A stretch of 64,000 nucleotides of DNA from Frigoribacterium sp. CG_9.8 (GCF_015751965.1 NZ_JADOVH010000001.1:682001-746000); one strand, 5' to 3'. Positions 49,648-58,527 are shown, counted from the stretch's first letter. The notes: generated from the sequence alone by a model not told the origin. Translations and numbers: made by a program.

Positions 49648-50843
49648 GCACCGGCTCTGTGCGTAAGCCCCGACTCTCGCGCGACGTGCTGGTGCTCGGT
49701 GTGATCGCCTTTTTCGTGATGGTCGGTTTCGGCGTTGTCGTGCCGGTGCTGCCGGTCTACGTTCGTAGCTTCGGTGTGGGAAATGCGCAGGTCGGGGCGG
49801 TGGTCTCCGCGTTCGCGCTGATGCGCTTCGTCTCGAGTCCTTTTTGCGGGCGGCTGATCGACTGGGCAGGTGAGCGCGCCATCCTCTCAATCGGAATCGG
49901 CATCGTCGCACTGTCCAGCGGGCTGGTCGGCATCGTGCAGAACTATCCGCAACTGTTGATCCTGCGGGGCATTGGCGGTGTCGGCTCGGCGATGTTCACG
50001 GTGTCGGCGATGACGCTGCTGATCGGGTCGACCTCCACCGCGATGCGTGCCAGATCCATCGGCTTCTACCAGGGCGGATTTCTCATCGGAGGGATGACGG
50101 GCCCCGCTCTTGGAGGACTTCTTGCGACCATTTCGCTGACCGCGCCATTCTTCTTCTATGCGGGAACCCTCGCTGTCGCTGGCGTCATCGGTATTGTTCT
50201 GCTCCGGCCTCGCACGGTCGCTGTGGCGAGTGATACGGGAGGTATTGCGGTGATCATCCCGTTCCGCGAGGTTCTGAGGAATCGCGGATTCCGTGCCGCC
50301 TGTCTGGCTAACTTCGCCCAGGGCTGGACCTCGTTCGGCGTGCGTAATTCGCTGGTTCCCGTGCTGATCGTCGAGGTGTTGCGCGGGCCGAGCGCCTGGA
50401 CCGGCATCGCATTCGCCTTCTCTGCGGTCGCCCAGACCATCGCGTTGGCCCCGGCAGCGCGATTCATCGACACCGTCGGACGCAAGCCCGCCATCGTCGG
50501 CGCATTCGCGGTCGCGGGCGTGACTATCGCCGTCGTTCCGTTCGTGACCAGCTTCTTGGCGCTTACCGCGCTGCTCTGCCTCTACGGGGTGGCGGCGGCG
50601 TTCATGGGAACGGCACCGGCTGCAGCGGTCGGGGATGTTGTCGGCGCGCAGGGTGGGCGACCGGTAGCGCTGTTCTCGATGTTTTCGGACTTCGGCGCAA
50701 TCATCGGCCCTCTCGTCGCTGGCTTCCTCGCCGACACGGTGTCCTATCCGGTGGCCTTCGCCGTTGGCGCGGTCTTCTTCCTCGGGGCATCCGCCTATGC
50801 GCTGCGGATGCCCGGGCGATCGCGCGAACCGGTTGCGACCTGA
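49644..50843 (+). CDS. MFS exporter
   Basis: Twelve-helix major facilitator, about 399 residues. N-terminus RDVLVLGVIAFFVMVGFGVV, then VPVLPVYVRSFGVGNAQVGAV, the loop RFVSSPFCGRLIDWAGERAIL and the internal repeat PAARFIDTVGRKPAIVGAFA. The DHA1-type layout indicates a multidrug or metabolite exporter; substrate unknown. The GTG at 49644 is chosen because it gives a natural N-terminus and overlaps a 10-codon upstream ORF. Confidence 0.9.
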   Translation: MSTGSVRKPRLSRDVLVLGVIAFFVMVGFGVVVPVLPVYVRSFGVGNAQVGAVVSAFALMRFVSSPFCGRLIDWAGERAILSIGIGIVALSSGLVGIVQNYPQLLILRGIGGVGSAMFTVSAMTLLIGSTSTAMRARSIGFYQGGFLIGGMTGPALGGLLATISLTAPFFFYAGTLAVAGVIGIVLLRPRTVAVASDTGGIAVIIPFREVLRNRGFRAACLANFAQGWTSFGVRNSLVPVLIVEVLRGPSAWTGIAFAFSAVAQTIALAPAARFIDTVGRKPAIVGAFAVAGVTIAVVPFVTSFLALTALLCLYGVAAAFMGTAPAAAVGDVVGAQGGRPVALFSMFSDFGAIIGPLVAGFLADTVSYPVAFAVGAVFFLGASAYALRMPGRSREPVAT

Positions 50844-50951
50844 GTTACCGCGAATTGGCTTCGCGCGGCGTTTGCGTCGTGGTTTCGCGCGGCGCTTTCA
50901 GCGAATACTGTCGTGTCGCGCGACGCGTCACGACAGCGGCAGACTTGAGTC

Positions 50952-51929
50952 ATGGAATACACCCAACTCGGACACAGCGGACTCGAGATCTCGGCGGTAA
51001 CCCTTGGCTGCATGAGCTACGGCGAGCCCGGCCTCGGTAACCACGCGTGGAGTTTGCCGGAGGAGCAGAGTCGTCCGTTCATCCGTCGCGCTCTCGAGCT
51101 CGGGATCACCACATTCGACACGGCCAATGTCTACTCGAACGGTTCGAGCGAGGAGATCGTGGGGCGTGCGCTGAACGACTACGCGACCCGCGAAGAGGTC
51201 GTGATTGCCACCAAGGTGCACGGCACGATGCGACCGGGGCCGAACGGCGGCGGGCTGTCCCGCGGTCACATCATGGAGCAGATCGACGCCAGTCTCCGGC
51301 GTCTCGGCACGGACTATGTCGACCTGTACCAGATTCACCGCTGGGATCCGCGGGTGCCAATCGAGGAGACGATGGAGGCACTGCACGACGTCGTCAAGTC
51401 CGGAAAGGCGCGCTATCTCGGGGCATCCTCGATGTTCGCCTGGCAGTTTTCGCAGGCGCAGCACTCGGCGGACCTGAACGGCTGGACCCGGTTCGTGTCA
51501 ATGCAGGACCACTACAACCTCATCAATCGGGAAGAGGAACGAGAGATGCATCCGTTCTGTCTCGATCAGGGCGTCGGAGTGCTTCCCTGGAGCCCGCTCG
51601 CGCGCGGCAAACTGACCCGGGACTGGGATGCCGCGTCGTCGCGATCGGCCACCGATGAGTTCGGCAAGACCCTCTATGTGCAGTCCGAGCAGTCGGATCG
51701 TCGGGTTGCGGATGCTGTCGCATCAGTCGCAGAGGCCCGCGGAATACCGCGAGCGCAGGTCGCCCTTGCGTGGGTGGCCCAGCAGCCGGCGGTGAGTTCT
51801 CCCATCGTCGGGGCGACGAAACTCATCCACCTGGATGATGCGGTGGCTGCGGTCGAACTCGATCTCTCTGCTGCCGAGCTTGCCTTGCTCACCGAGCATT
51901 ACATCCCGCACGCAATCGCGGGTTTCTAG
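50952..51929 (+). CDS. Aldo/keto reductase, YajO/Tas-like
   Basis: NADPH-dependent oxidoreductase, 325 residues. Tetrad visible: Asp in ITTFDTANVYSNGSSEE (with the Tyr), Lys in VVIATKVHG and His in LYQIHRWDPRVP. SMQDHYNLINREEEREM and LPWSPLARGKL are typical for this AKR branch. Substrate unknown. Just upstream, TTCGCGCGGCG occurs twice (about 50856 and 50885). Start ATG 50952 fits the family N-terminus MEYTQLGHSGLEIS. Confidence 0.94.
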   Translation: MEYTQLGHSGLEISAVTLGCMSYGEPGLGNHAWSLPEEQSRPFIRRALELGITTFDTANVYSNGSSEEIVGRALNDYATREEVVIATKVHGTMRPGPNGGGLSRGHIMEQIDASLRRLGTDYVDLYQIHRWDPRVPIEETMEALHDVVKSGKARYLGASSMFAWQFSQAQHSADLNGWTRFVSMQDHYNLINREEEREMHPFCLDQGVGVLPWSPLARGKLTRDWDAASSRSATDEFGKTLYVQSEQSDRRVADAVASVAEARGIPRAQVALAWVAQQPAVSSPIVGATKLIHLDDAVAAVELDLSAAELALLTEHYIPHAIAGF

Positions 51930-51944
51930 GCCCACGGCAACCCT

Positions 51945-52526
51945 TCAGCGCCCGTCGCGTCCGGTGAGGGCGAGCAGTCGCAGTTGCAGGGACGCATCTT
52001 CGGGCAGGGGAATCGGTGCTGCGAACAAGCCGCTTGCCGAGAGGGTGTCGCGCTGGGGTTCGAAGACCGTCCACACACCAGCGACGAGGCCGTCATCGAG
52101 AGTCTCATCGGCACGCACCGCGCGTGCCAGATCCCAGGAGTGGATGGCGACGTCACTCACCTGCTCGCGCAGGTAGTCGCGCACCGAAACCGTGTCGTAT
52201 GACAGGCTGACCTGCGCATCGGGCGACGCGGCATCCCACGCCGAGGTCGCGGCGAGAGAGTACAGCCGCCACTCCGCACGAAGATCGTCACCGAGCGGCT
52301 GGAGCCGCCGTCGCGCGTCGGCGACGGAACTCCCGGCCAGCAGGTGCGGTACCCACTGCTGCTCCTCCACGACATGGCTCACAAGCTCGCGCACGTTCCA
52401 TTCGGTGTCGGGAGTGGGAGCATCCCAGTTCGTCACCAGTCCGAGCCGCACTGCAAATTCGCGATGGGCCTGCTTCTGCAGGGCGAGCCAGTGAAATGTC
52501 GGGGTTGTCGGTTCGCTCGTATCCAT
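51945..52526 (-). CDS. TIGR03086/DinB-fold metal-binding protein
   Basis: About 193 residues, four-helix DinB/YfiT-like fold of the mycothiol-dependent maleylpyruvate isomerase branch. Seen: WNVRELVSHVVEEQQWVPHL (metal His), VRDYLREQVSDVAIHSWDLARAV (second metal site with His/Asp). The HxxxE/HSWD positions are intact, so zinc binding is likely. Members use mycothiol; the substrate is unknown. Start ATG 52526. Confidence 0.9.
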   Translation of the reverse strand: MDTSEPTTPTFHWLALQKQAHREFAVRLGLVTNWDAPTPDTEWNVRELVSHVVEEQQWVPHLLAGSSVADARRRLQPLGDDLRAEWRLYSLAATSAWDAASPDAQVSLSYDTVSVRDYLREQVSDVAIHSWDLARAVRADETLDDGLVAGVWTVFEPQRDTLSASGLFAAPIPLPEDASLQLRLLALTGRDGR

Positions 52527-52607
52527 GACTACCTCAACGCGAAACTACCCGATGCATTCCCGCCCCGGGGTGCGGTCGTAGGCTGAAAGTCAGGAAGGGA
52601 CTATCCG

Positions 52608-53120
52608 ATGAGCCGCGAATCAGAACACGCCCCGGTCGATCGATCCCGAACGGTGACCTGGGAAAATCCGCTGGTCGGGGCCGCGCTCGCCAAGACGATG
52701 TCCGGGCTCGAGTACATGCAGGGGCTTCTCGACGGAAGCATCCCGGCGCCTCCGATCGTCAATCTCATGAATATGAGGCCGGTCGCGGTCGAGGTGGGCA
52801 AGGTCACGTTCACCTGCGATCCGAACGAATCGCACTACAACCCCATCGGCTCGGTTCACGGTGGACTGGTCTGCACTCTGCTTGACTCGGTGCTTGGCTG
52901 CGCAGTGCACACGACGCTGCCGAAGGGGCAGGGGTACACCTCGCTCGAGATCAAGATCAGCTACCTGCGACCGGTGATGGCGGATACCGGCCAGCTCACC
53001 GCAGTCGGGATCGCCACCAAGCCGGGATCCCGGGCCGCCTTCGCCGATGGCACGGTGCATGACTCAAACGGCAAACTCATCGCAACGGCGAGCAGTACTC
53101 TGTTGATTTTCCCGGTCTGA
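52608..53120 (+). CDS. PaaI-type hotdog thioesterase
   Basis: Acyl-CoA thioesterase of the hotdog fold, about 170 residues. Seen: LEYMQGLLDGSIPAPPIVNL, ESHYNPIGSVHGGLVCTLLD (the HGG motif of PaaI/4HBT), YTSLEIKISYLRPV and a closing ASSTLLIF. Probably releases CoA from aromatic or fatty acyl thioesters. The ATG has AGGAAGGGA about 8 nt upstream, so this gene has a normal leader, with a possible TAGGCT -10 near 52579. Confidence 0.93.
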   Translation: MSRESEHAPVDRSRTVTWENPLVGAALAKTMSGLEYMQGLLDGSIPAPPIVNLMNMRPVAVEVGKVTFTCDPNESHYNPIGSVHGGLVCTLLDSVLGCAVHTTLPKGQGYTSLEIKISYLRPVMADTGQLTAVGIATKPGSRAAFADGTVHDSNGKLIATASSTLLIFPV

Positions 53121-53157
53121 CGCTGCCCGACAGCCCCGCGCATTCAGAGTTTGTTTC

Positions 53158-53163
53158 TACACT
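53158..53163 (+). promoter_or_regulatory. Putative -10 of the CDF gene
   Basis: TACACT, followed by GGAG, ends 6 nt before the GTG at 53170. Confidence 0.5.
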
Positions 53164-53169
53164 GGAGAC

Positions 53170-54108
53170 GTGAGCGACACGCACGGGCATAGCCATTCGC
53201 ACGGACTGGATCCCCTGACCGGCCGGACCAATCGCGCGCGCCTGCTCATCACCATCGGGATCGTCTCCGTCGTATTCGTGGTGGAGGTGATCGGTGCCAT
53301 TTTCTCGGGATCACTCGCGCTGCTCGCCGACGCCGGTCACATGCTCTCCGACCTCACGGGGCTCCTGGTCGCGCTGGTCGCCCTCACGGTGGCGGCGCGG
53401 CCGGCAACGGATGCTCGAACCTTCGGTCACCGTCGGGCCGAGGTCTTCGGAGCTCTCGCCAATGGGCTCATCCTGCTCGTGGTGGTTGGTTTCATCATGG
53501 TGGAGGCGGTCACGCGGTTGTTCGAGCCGGTGGTTGCGACAGTGCAGGCACCTCTGATGCTGCTTGTGGCGATCCTCGGGGCGCTTGCAAATACTGCGGG
53601 GTTGCTCGTTTTGCGCGGAGGGGCGAAGGACTCGATCAATATGCGCGGCGCGTATCTCGAGGTGCTCGGAGATCTCGTTGGATCAGTGGCCGTGATTGTG
53701 GCGGCCGTGGTCATCCTGCTCACCGGCTTCGAGCGGGCCGATGCGATCGCCTCACTGGCGATCGCGGCGCTTATCGTGCCGCGAGCCCTCGGTCTGTTGC
53801 GAGATGTGCTGCGGGTACTCAGCCAGGGCACGCCGCGAGGAACAGATGTCGCATTGATTCGCGAACACGTGCTGTCGAAGCCGGGGGTGGTCTCGGTTCA
53901 TGACGTTCATGTCTGGTCGATCACGCCCGGTGCCAACGTATTTTCGGCGCATGTCGTGGTGGATCAGGCGGTCTTCAGCGAGAACCGCACAGACCAGCTT
54001 CTCGACGGGCTCAGCGAATGTCTCGCCGAGCACTTCGACGTGGCGCACTCCACTTTTCAGCTCGAACTCGAAGAGCATGCGGACCACGAGGTCGAGCAGC
54101 ACCGCTAG
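53170..54108 (+). CDS. Cation diffusion facilitator (CzcD/ZitB-like)
   Basis: Membrane exporter for Zn2+ or related cations, 312 residues with six helices. Starts with a His-rich stretch (HGHSHSHG). Metal site in helix 2: LLADAGHMLSDLTGL (HxxxD). In helix 5 the usual HxxxD reads YLEVLGDLVGS, i.e. Glu replaces His while Asp is kept. C-terminal cytoplasmic domain: GVVSVHDVHVWSITPG and a His/Glu-rich end (LELEEHADHEVEQHR). GTG start supported by TACACT 6 nt upstream; a strong terminator follows. Confidence 0.94.
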   Translation: MSDTHGHSHSHGLDPLTGRTNRARLLITIGIVSVVFVVEVIGAIFSGSLALLADAGHMLSDLTGLLVALVALTVAARPATDARTFGHRRAEVFGALANGLILLVVVGFIMVEAVTRLFEPVVATVQAPLMLLVAILGALANTAGLLVLRGGAKDSINMRGAYLEVLGDLVGSVAVIVAAVVILLTGFERADAIASLAIAALIVPRALGLLRDVLRVLSQGTPRGTDVALIREHVLSKPGVVSVHDVHVWSITPGANVFSAHVVVDQAVFSENRTDQLLDGLSECLAEHFDVAHSTFQLELEEHADHEVEQHR

Positions 54109-54134
54109 CCGTGCGCCCGGGGCAGTTGCCCTAC

Positions 54135-54164
54135 AGACGGGCCCCGCGACGCGGGGACCCGTCT
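54135..54164. terminator. Strong bidirectional terminator between CDF and yceI
   Basis: Stem AGACGGG-CCCCGCG / CGCGGGG-CCCGTCT, 14 bp with one bulged A, a minimal loop, and T- and A-containing flanks. It lies between two convergent genes, so it can end both transcripts. Confidence 0.85.
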
Positions 54165-54209
54165 TCACGAGCCAGTCCGCCGCGAACCAGCGCGCGGCGG
54201 ACTACAGGT

Positions 54210-54770
54210 CTATGCCGCCTGGAGTATGAACTGCAACTCGAAGTTGATCGTGACATCGTCGCCGAGAGTGAATCCGCCGGCCTCGAGGGCGGCGTTCCAG
54301 CTCACACCGAAGTCGTGGCGGTTGATTTTGGTTGACGCGCTGAAGCCCGCCTTCGACTGCCCGTAGCCATCAACGACAATCCCACCGAACTCACCGGTGA
54401 GAGTGACGGATTTGGTCACACCGCGCAGGCTCAGCTCCCCGACAACGGTGATGTCATCGCTGTCGCGGTTCACGCTCGTCGAGACGAAGGTGATGGTCGG
54501 AAACTCGTCGGCCTTGAAGAAGTCGTTGGTGCGCAGGTGGTTGTCGCGGTCCTTCTGGTTCGTGTTGACCGAGGCGACCTCAATACTTGCCTCGACGGTC
54601 GATTTTGTCGGGTCTTCGGCGGTAACAATGGTGGCGGTGAATCGCTCGAACGAGCCACGTACCTTGCTGATCGCGAGGTGCTTCACCGAGAAGGTGACCT
54701 CGGAGTGAGTGGGGTCAAGCTTCCAGGTGCCAGCGACGTAGGTGGGATGGGTGTCAGTAATGGATGTCAT
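54210..54770 (-). CDS. yceI: YceI-like lipocalin-fold protein
   Basis: About 186 residues of the YceI fold, which binds long isoprenoid (e.g. polyprenyl or quinone) chains in a beta-barrel. Seen: GTWKLDPTHSEVTFSVKHLA, EASIEVASVNTNQKDRDNHLR, PTITFVSTSV and GVTKSVTLTGEFGG, INRHDFGVSWN. No signal peptide is visible, so cytoplasmic, unlike E. coli YceI. Start ATG 54770 is preferred; an in-frame ATG 54788 is also possible but would place the operator inside the gene. A perfect palindrome lies just upstream. Confidence 0.93.
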   Translation of the reverse strand: MTSITDTHPTYVAGTWKLDPTHSEVTFSVKHLAISKVRGSFERFTATIVTAEDPTKSTVEASIEVASVNTNQKDRDNHLRTNDFFKADEFPTITFVSTSVNRDSDDITVVGELSLRGVTKSVTLTGEFGGIVVDGYGQSKAGFSASTKINRHDFGVSWNAALEAGGFTLGDDVTINFELQFILQAA

Positions 54771-54773
54771 AAC

Positions 54774-54791
54774 TCTATGCAAGCGCATAGA
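54774..54791. promoter_or_regulatory. 18-bp palindromic operator of yceI
   Basis: TCTATGCAAGCGCATAGA: perfect 7-bp arms with a 4-bp spacer, 4 bp before the yceI ATG. Similar in sequence, length and symmetry to the element at 58582-58599 in front of the mhqO-like gene. Confidence 0.75.
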
Positions 54792-55111
54792 CCTGGCGGC
54801 TATTCCCAGTTTTGGTTACCGGTCGGAAAACTTTTTTGACCTGTTTTTTGACCAGCGGAGCAACCGCAGCACGCGGGACGGCCAGCCCCAGACGCCGGCG
54901 CCGAGGCTCTCGTGGAGATGTTTTTATACGCATGCCACCGCGTGAATCTGGAATACGGGACGGAAGTTGTGCCATCCATATTCGGCCAGTTCCGCCGTGT
55001 GCGGCTGCACAGTCGGCCCCTCCTTCACAGGGGACGTGGAGCTTGGTGTCTAAGGCTGGTGAGCGGTTTCGACACCGAGAGCCCCTCTGACCGTGCAACT
55101 ATCTGTCTGTC
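54792..55111. other. Gene-free stretch before the M23 peptidase
   Basis: No gene supported. Contains a TTTTTTGACC... stretch near 54832-54850 and no obvious operator. Whether the region codes for part of the M23 leader depends on the true start of that gene. Confidence 0.5.
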
Positions 55112-56050
55112 ATGGAGCAAGTCGAGAGCCCGCTTCCCACCCGTATCGGGAAGCCACCCATGTCGGAGAGGGCCCCCTGTGCGGGACGCAGCCGATGTGG
55201 GCAGACAGCCGCCGAGCGTCGCTTATGCGTCGCCGCCCGCCTCAGCGTTTTCACCCTAGCGAACGCGCTGACGTGGATAACCGGAGATCCTCATTTGTTA
55301 GAAAAGTACCGTGGTAATCCCGCGCGCGCCCGAAACACTGCGTTCAAGCCCGTGCCAGCTGTGCACAGCCCCGAACTGCCAGCCCTCAACGGTCGGTCTG
55401 TGCGAAACCTGCGCCAGGTGCGCACTGTAAAGGTGGTTCGCCGTGGCGTCGCCGCGGTGGCGGCATCCTTTGTGGCGGTCGTCGCGCTCGGCGTCGGAGC
55501 GCCGGCCTTCGCGGCGGCAATAGCGACGCCTCCGGTGCGAATACTCGCGCTGCAGAGCCTCACTGTGAGCGCAGTGCCTCCTGTCGCAGCCGTGGTGCGG
55601 GATACCTACGGTGTGACTGTGCCACCTTCGCTGCAGTGGCCGGTGGATCCATCGAGCCCCATTGTCGATGGCTTTGGCCCGCGAGTCTCGCCGTGCGCCA
55701 CCTGTTCGTCGCTGCACGAAGGGGTGGACTACGACGCGGGCAACGGAACACCTGTGCGCGCTATTGCGGCGGGAATTGTTGTGGAGACCAATAACCCCGG
55801 GTCATCTGCCCTCGGCATCCACGTAACCATCCAACATGTAATCGACGGCCAGACTGTGACCAGCGTCTATGCGCACATGCAGGTGGGATCGATGCCGCTG
55901 AGCGTCGGTGATACCACCTTCGCAGGAGAGCGCATCGGTCGTGTCGGCAGTACCGGTGCGAGTACCGGAGCCCATCTGCACTTTGAGATTCGACCCGGCG
56001 GCACCACTCCGGTCGACCCGGTGGCCTGGATGCGCGCGCGGCTCGGCTAA
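55112..56050 (+). CDS. M23-family metallopeptidase (start uncertain)
   Basis: Zinc endopeptidase for peptidoglycan cross-links, up to 312 residues. Catalytic part: LHEGVDYDAGNGTPVRAIAA (metal His and Asp), SVYAHMQVGSMPLSVGD and the HxH motif in GAHLHFEIRPGG. Before it there is a signal-like segment VVRRGVAAVAASFVAVVALGVGAPAFA (about residues 110-135). Upstream residues are Arg-rich and unlike a leader peptide, so the true start may be GTG 55400 (217 residues) or ATG 55160 (GGGAAG 7 nt upstream) rather than ATG 55112. Secreted or anchored. A hairpin lies at 55166-55203. Confidence 0.8.
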   Translation: MEQVESPLPTRIGKPPMSERAPCAGRSRCGQTAAERRLCVAARLSVFTLANALTWITGDPHLLEKYRGNPARARNTAFKPVPAVHSPELPALNGRSVRNLRQVRTVKVVRRGVAAVAASFVAVVALGVGAPAFAAAIATPPVRILALQSLTVSAVPPVAAVVRDTYGVTVPPSLQWPVDPSSPIVDGFGPRVSPCATCSSLHEGVDYDAGNGTPVRAIAAGIVVETNNPGSSALGIHVTIQHVIDGQTVTSVYAHMQVGSMPLSVGDTTFAGERIGRVGSTGASTGAHLHFEIRPGGTTPVDPVAWMRARLG

Positions 56051-56131
56051 CGGTGCCGCGAGCAACCGGGCGACTGACCTGGCCAGGCCGAACCACGTGG
56101 CGCGTTCACCGTCATTCCCAGACAGGTTAGA

Positions 56132-56137
56132 TAGCGT
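56132..56137 (+). promoter_or_regulatory. Putative -10 of the MpaB-type oxygenase gene (leaderless)
   Basis: TAGCGT ends 6 nt before the GTG at 56144. Confidence 0.45.
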
Positions 56138-56143
56138 GTAGGA

Positions 56144-57037
56144 GTGTCTAGCCTCACCGCCCCGTTTCGATCCCGACTCCTTTCGGCTTTCACCGGCAAT
56201 TCGAGCGGCCGCCCAGACTGGGTCAGCCAGATCGAAGAAGGTGAGAACGCGGGATTTTTCGGCGTTGGATCTGCCGCCTGGGCCGTCCACGGGGGCATGC
56301 CAACGCTCGTCGCAGGCATCCGTGCCTTGCTTATGCAGACACTTCACCCCGGCGCAATGGCTGGGGTGCATGACTGGTCGAGGTACAAGGAAGATCCGCT
56401 CGGACGCCTGTCCGGAACTATTCAGTGGCTCATCAGCGTCACCTTCTCCGACACCACCATGGCCGTACGCGAGTCGAGCCGAGTCGGCCGCTTTCACGAC
56501 CGGGTCGTCGGAACCTATCTCGATGCCCAGGGAGTAGAGCGGCCCTACGCTGCGGGAGATCCGGAACTGCTGTCGTGGGTGCATGTCGTGTTCACTGACG
56601 CGTTTCTGGGAAGTCACCTCGTCTGGGGTGCACCGATTCCGGGCGGTCCGGACCAGTATGTGCGCGAATGGACCAAGGCAGGCGAACTCGTCGGGGTCGC
56701 CGATCCTCCAGCCTCGCAAGCCGAACTGCGTTCCCAACTGGATGCATTTCGCACTGCAGGCATCCTCAAAAGCGACGAACGGGTGGCCGAGGCAGTTCGC
56801 TTCATCCGCAAGCCGGGTCTGCCCCAGGGCATGTTGCCCGCCTACAACATTCTCTTTGCAGGAGCCGTCGCATCCATCCCGGTCGAATACCGGCGGATGC
56901 TTGGCCTGCGCCGCGCGTGGTGGCCGGCGATCACGGTCACGCGTCTGATCCTCGTGCTCGTCGGTGCACTGCTCGGACGAAGTTCCACAAGCGAAGATGC
57001 CGCGCGCTCGCGACTGCGTCGTCTCGGTCTGCTCTAA
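56144..57037 (+). CDS. Oxygenase MpaB family protein (DUF2236)
   Basis: About 297 residues of the MpaB/latex-clearing-type fold (DUF2236), which in known members carries b-type haem and cleaves hydrophobic substrates. Seen: FFGVGSAAWAVHGGMPTLVA, ALLMQTLHPGAMAGVHDWSR (conserved His), LRSGTIQWLIS-like segment (RLSGTIQWLISVTF), WVHVVFTDAFLGSHLVWG. The haem-ligand His sits in the QTLHP box. Membrane anchoring is not evident. GTG start supported by TAGCGT and a nearby GGA. Substrate unknown. Confidence 0.9.
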   Translation: MSSLTAPFRSRLLSAFTGNSSGRPDWVSQIEEGENAGFFGVGSAAWAVHGGMPTLVAGIRALLMQTLHPGAMAGVHDWSRYKEDPLGRLSGTIQWLISVTFSDTTMAVRESSRVGRFHDRVVGTYLDAQGVERPYAAGDPELLSWVHVVFTDAFLGSHLVWGAPIPGGPDQYVREWTKAGELVGVADPPASQAELRSQLDAFRTAGILKSDERVAEAVRFIRKPGLPQGMLPAYNILFAGAVASIPVEYRRMLGLRRAWWPAITVTRLILVLVGALLGRSSTSEDAARSRLRRLGLL

Positions 57038-57057
57038 CCCGTGGCGCTAACTCGCAC

Positions 57058-57096
57058 CGCTGACTCGAGACGCTGACTCGAGACGCTGACTCGTGG
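57058..57096. repeat. 13-bp tandem repeat, three copies
   Basis: CGCTGACTCGAGA twice exactly and a third copy with three substitutions at its end, in the 150-bp gap before dinB. Confidence 0.85.
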
Positions 57097-57194
57097 CGCT
57101 CGTTCATTCGCGCTGCGGGGGTCGGCTCGGTGCAGTTCCAACGGCCCGCTGTCGTCTGCCGAGGGTAGATTCAACCCACAGGAGGCGCAACCGA

Positions 57195-58457
57195 GTGAGC
57201 AAGCAGGACGGCACGGACCGCCAGGTCAGCGCGACCTCTGTGGACAGCAGCACTGCCACGATCCTGCACGTCGATCTGGATGCATTCTTCGCGTCGGTTG
57301 AACTTCTCGATCGACCCGAACTCACCCACCTTCCAGTGGTCGTCGCAGGCAAGTCAATGCGTTCGGTCGTGACAGCGGCAAACTATCCGGCACGCAAGTA
57401 CGGGGTGCGTTCGGCTATCCCGCTATCACAGGCGCTTCGACTCTGCCCCAGAGCCATCGTGCTCGAGCCGCATTTTGACAAATACCGGCACTATTCGACA
57501 CTCGTCATGGAGATCTTCGATGGCGTCACCCCCGTCGTCGAGCGGCTCGGCATCGACGAGGCATTTCTTGACGTGTCAGGAGCGGGACTCATCGGAAACC
57601 CGGCGGAGGTCGCGGCTGTGATTCGGCGGCGAGTGCAGGAACAGACCCGGCTCACCTGCTCCGTGGGGGCGGCATCTACGAAATTCGTGGCGAAGCTCGC
57701 GTCCGGGCGCGCCAAGCCCGACGGAGTGCTCGTCGTACCCGCCGACCAGACACTCGCTTTCCTCCATCCGCTGCCCGTCGGTGCGCTCTGGGGTGTCGGT
57801 GCGGTTACCGAGGAGGCACTTACGCGGCGCGGACTTCGCACGATCGGCGACATCGCCAGGTCTCCGCTTTCGGCCATTCAACGCGCGGTGGGCGATGCCT
57901 CCGGGCTCATGCTGCACGACCTCGCCAACGGTCGCGATCCCCGGTCGGTGACCACGACATCCGTGGAGAAGAGCGTGGGGCACGAAGTGACTTTCGAGGT
58001 GGATACCGTGGATGCGGATGTCCTTCGGCGGGAGCTGCTTCGTCAGGCCAACGCGGTCGCAGTGCGGATGCGCTCCGCCGGCTCGGTCGGACGCACCGTA
58101 GTGCTCAAGCTGCGTTACGACGACTTCACCACGATCACGCGCTCACGCACTCTCGCCGAGTCGACGGATGTCGGGCGCCGCATCTATGAGGAAGTGCGGT
58201 CAATCTACGAGGCTCTCGGGCGTCACAATCCGGTGCGACTTATTGGCGTGCGGATGGAGCACCTGAGCCAGGGTGGTGACCAGCAGCTCGGTCTCTGGGA
58301 TGAAGACGACAACTGGCGCGAGGCCGAAGACACGATCGACGCGGTGACTGCACGTTTCGGTCGCGGCATGTTGCGGCCCGCGTCGCTTCTCAAGGCCCAA
58401 GCCCCGCACGGTGATGCGCAAAATGCGCACCGGATCGACTATGAGCCCCCGCGCTGA
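57195..58457 (+). CDS. dinB: DNA polymerase IV (Y-family, DinB)
   Basis: Error-prone translesion polymerase, about 420 residues. Catalytic motifs: ILHVDLDAFFASVELL (Asp), VVTAANYPARKYGVRSAIP (steric gate region) and LGIDEAFLDVSG (DE). CSVGAASTKFVAKLAS, the helix-hairpin-helix VGAVTEEALTRRGLRTIGD and the little finger with VGHEVTFEVDT. The C-terminal QQLGLWDE is a likely clamp-binding motif. GTG 57195 has GGAGG 9 nt upstream. No LexA box was recognised in front. Confidence 0.95.
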   Translation: MSKQDGTDRQVSATSVDSSTATILHVDLDAFFASVELLDRPELTHLPVVVAGKSMRSVVTAANYPARKYGVRSAIPLSQALRLCPRAIVLEPHFDKYRHYSTLVMEIFDGVTPVVERLGIDEAFLDVSGAGLIGNPAEVAAVIRRRVQEQTRLTCSVGAASTKFVAKLASGRAKPDGVLVVPADQTLAFLHPLPVGALWGVGAVTEEALTRRGLRTIGDIARSPLSAIQRAVGDASGLMLHDLANGRDPRSVTTTSVEKSVGHEVTFEVDTVDADVLRRELLRQANAVAVRMRSAGSVGRTVVLKLRYDDFTTITRSRTLAESTDVGRRIYEEVRSIYEALGRHNPVRLIGVRMEHLSQGGDQQLGLWDEDDNWREAEDTIDAVTARFGRGMLRPASLLKAQAPHGDAQNAHRIDYEPPR

Positions 58458-58500
58458 ACGGAGGTGGTCGGCTCGGCATCCGGCACCGAAACTGTCTCAC

Positions 58501-58524
58501 CGGCACCGGCACCGGCACCGGCAC
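58501..58524. repeat. CGGCAC hexanucleotide repeat, four copies
   Basis: CGGCAC x4 followed by CGG, non-coding, between dinB and the MhqO-like operon. Confidence 0.95.
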
Positions 58525-58527
58525 CGG

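Noticed and set aside
55050-55300. c-di-AMP (ydaO-type) riboswitch upstream of the M23 peptidase
   Set aside because: The expected conserved boxes (GGGTGAAT-like and CCGAACCCG-like) are not found; only one hairpin is visible.
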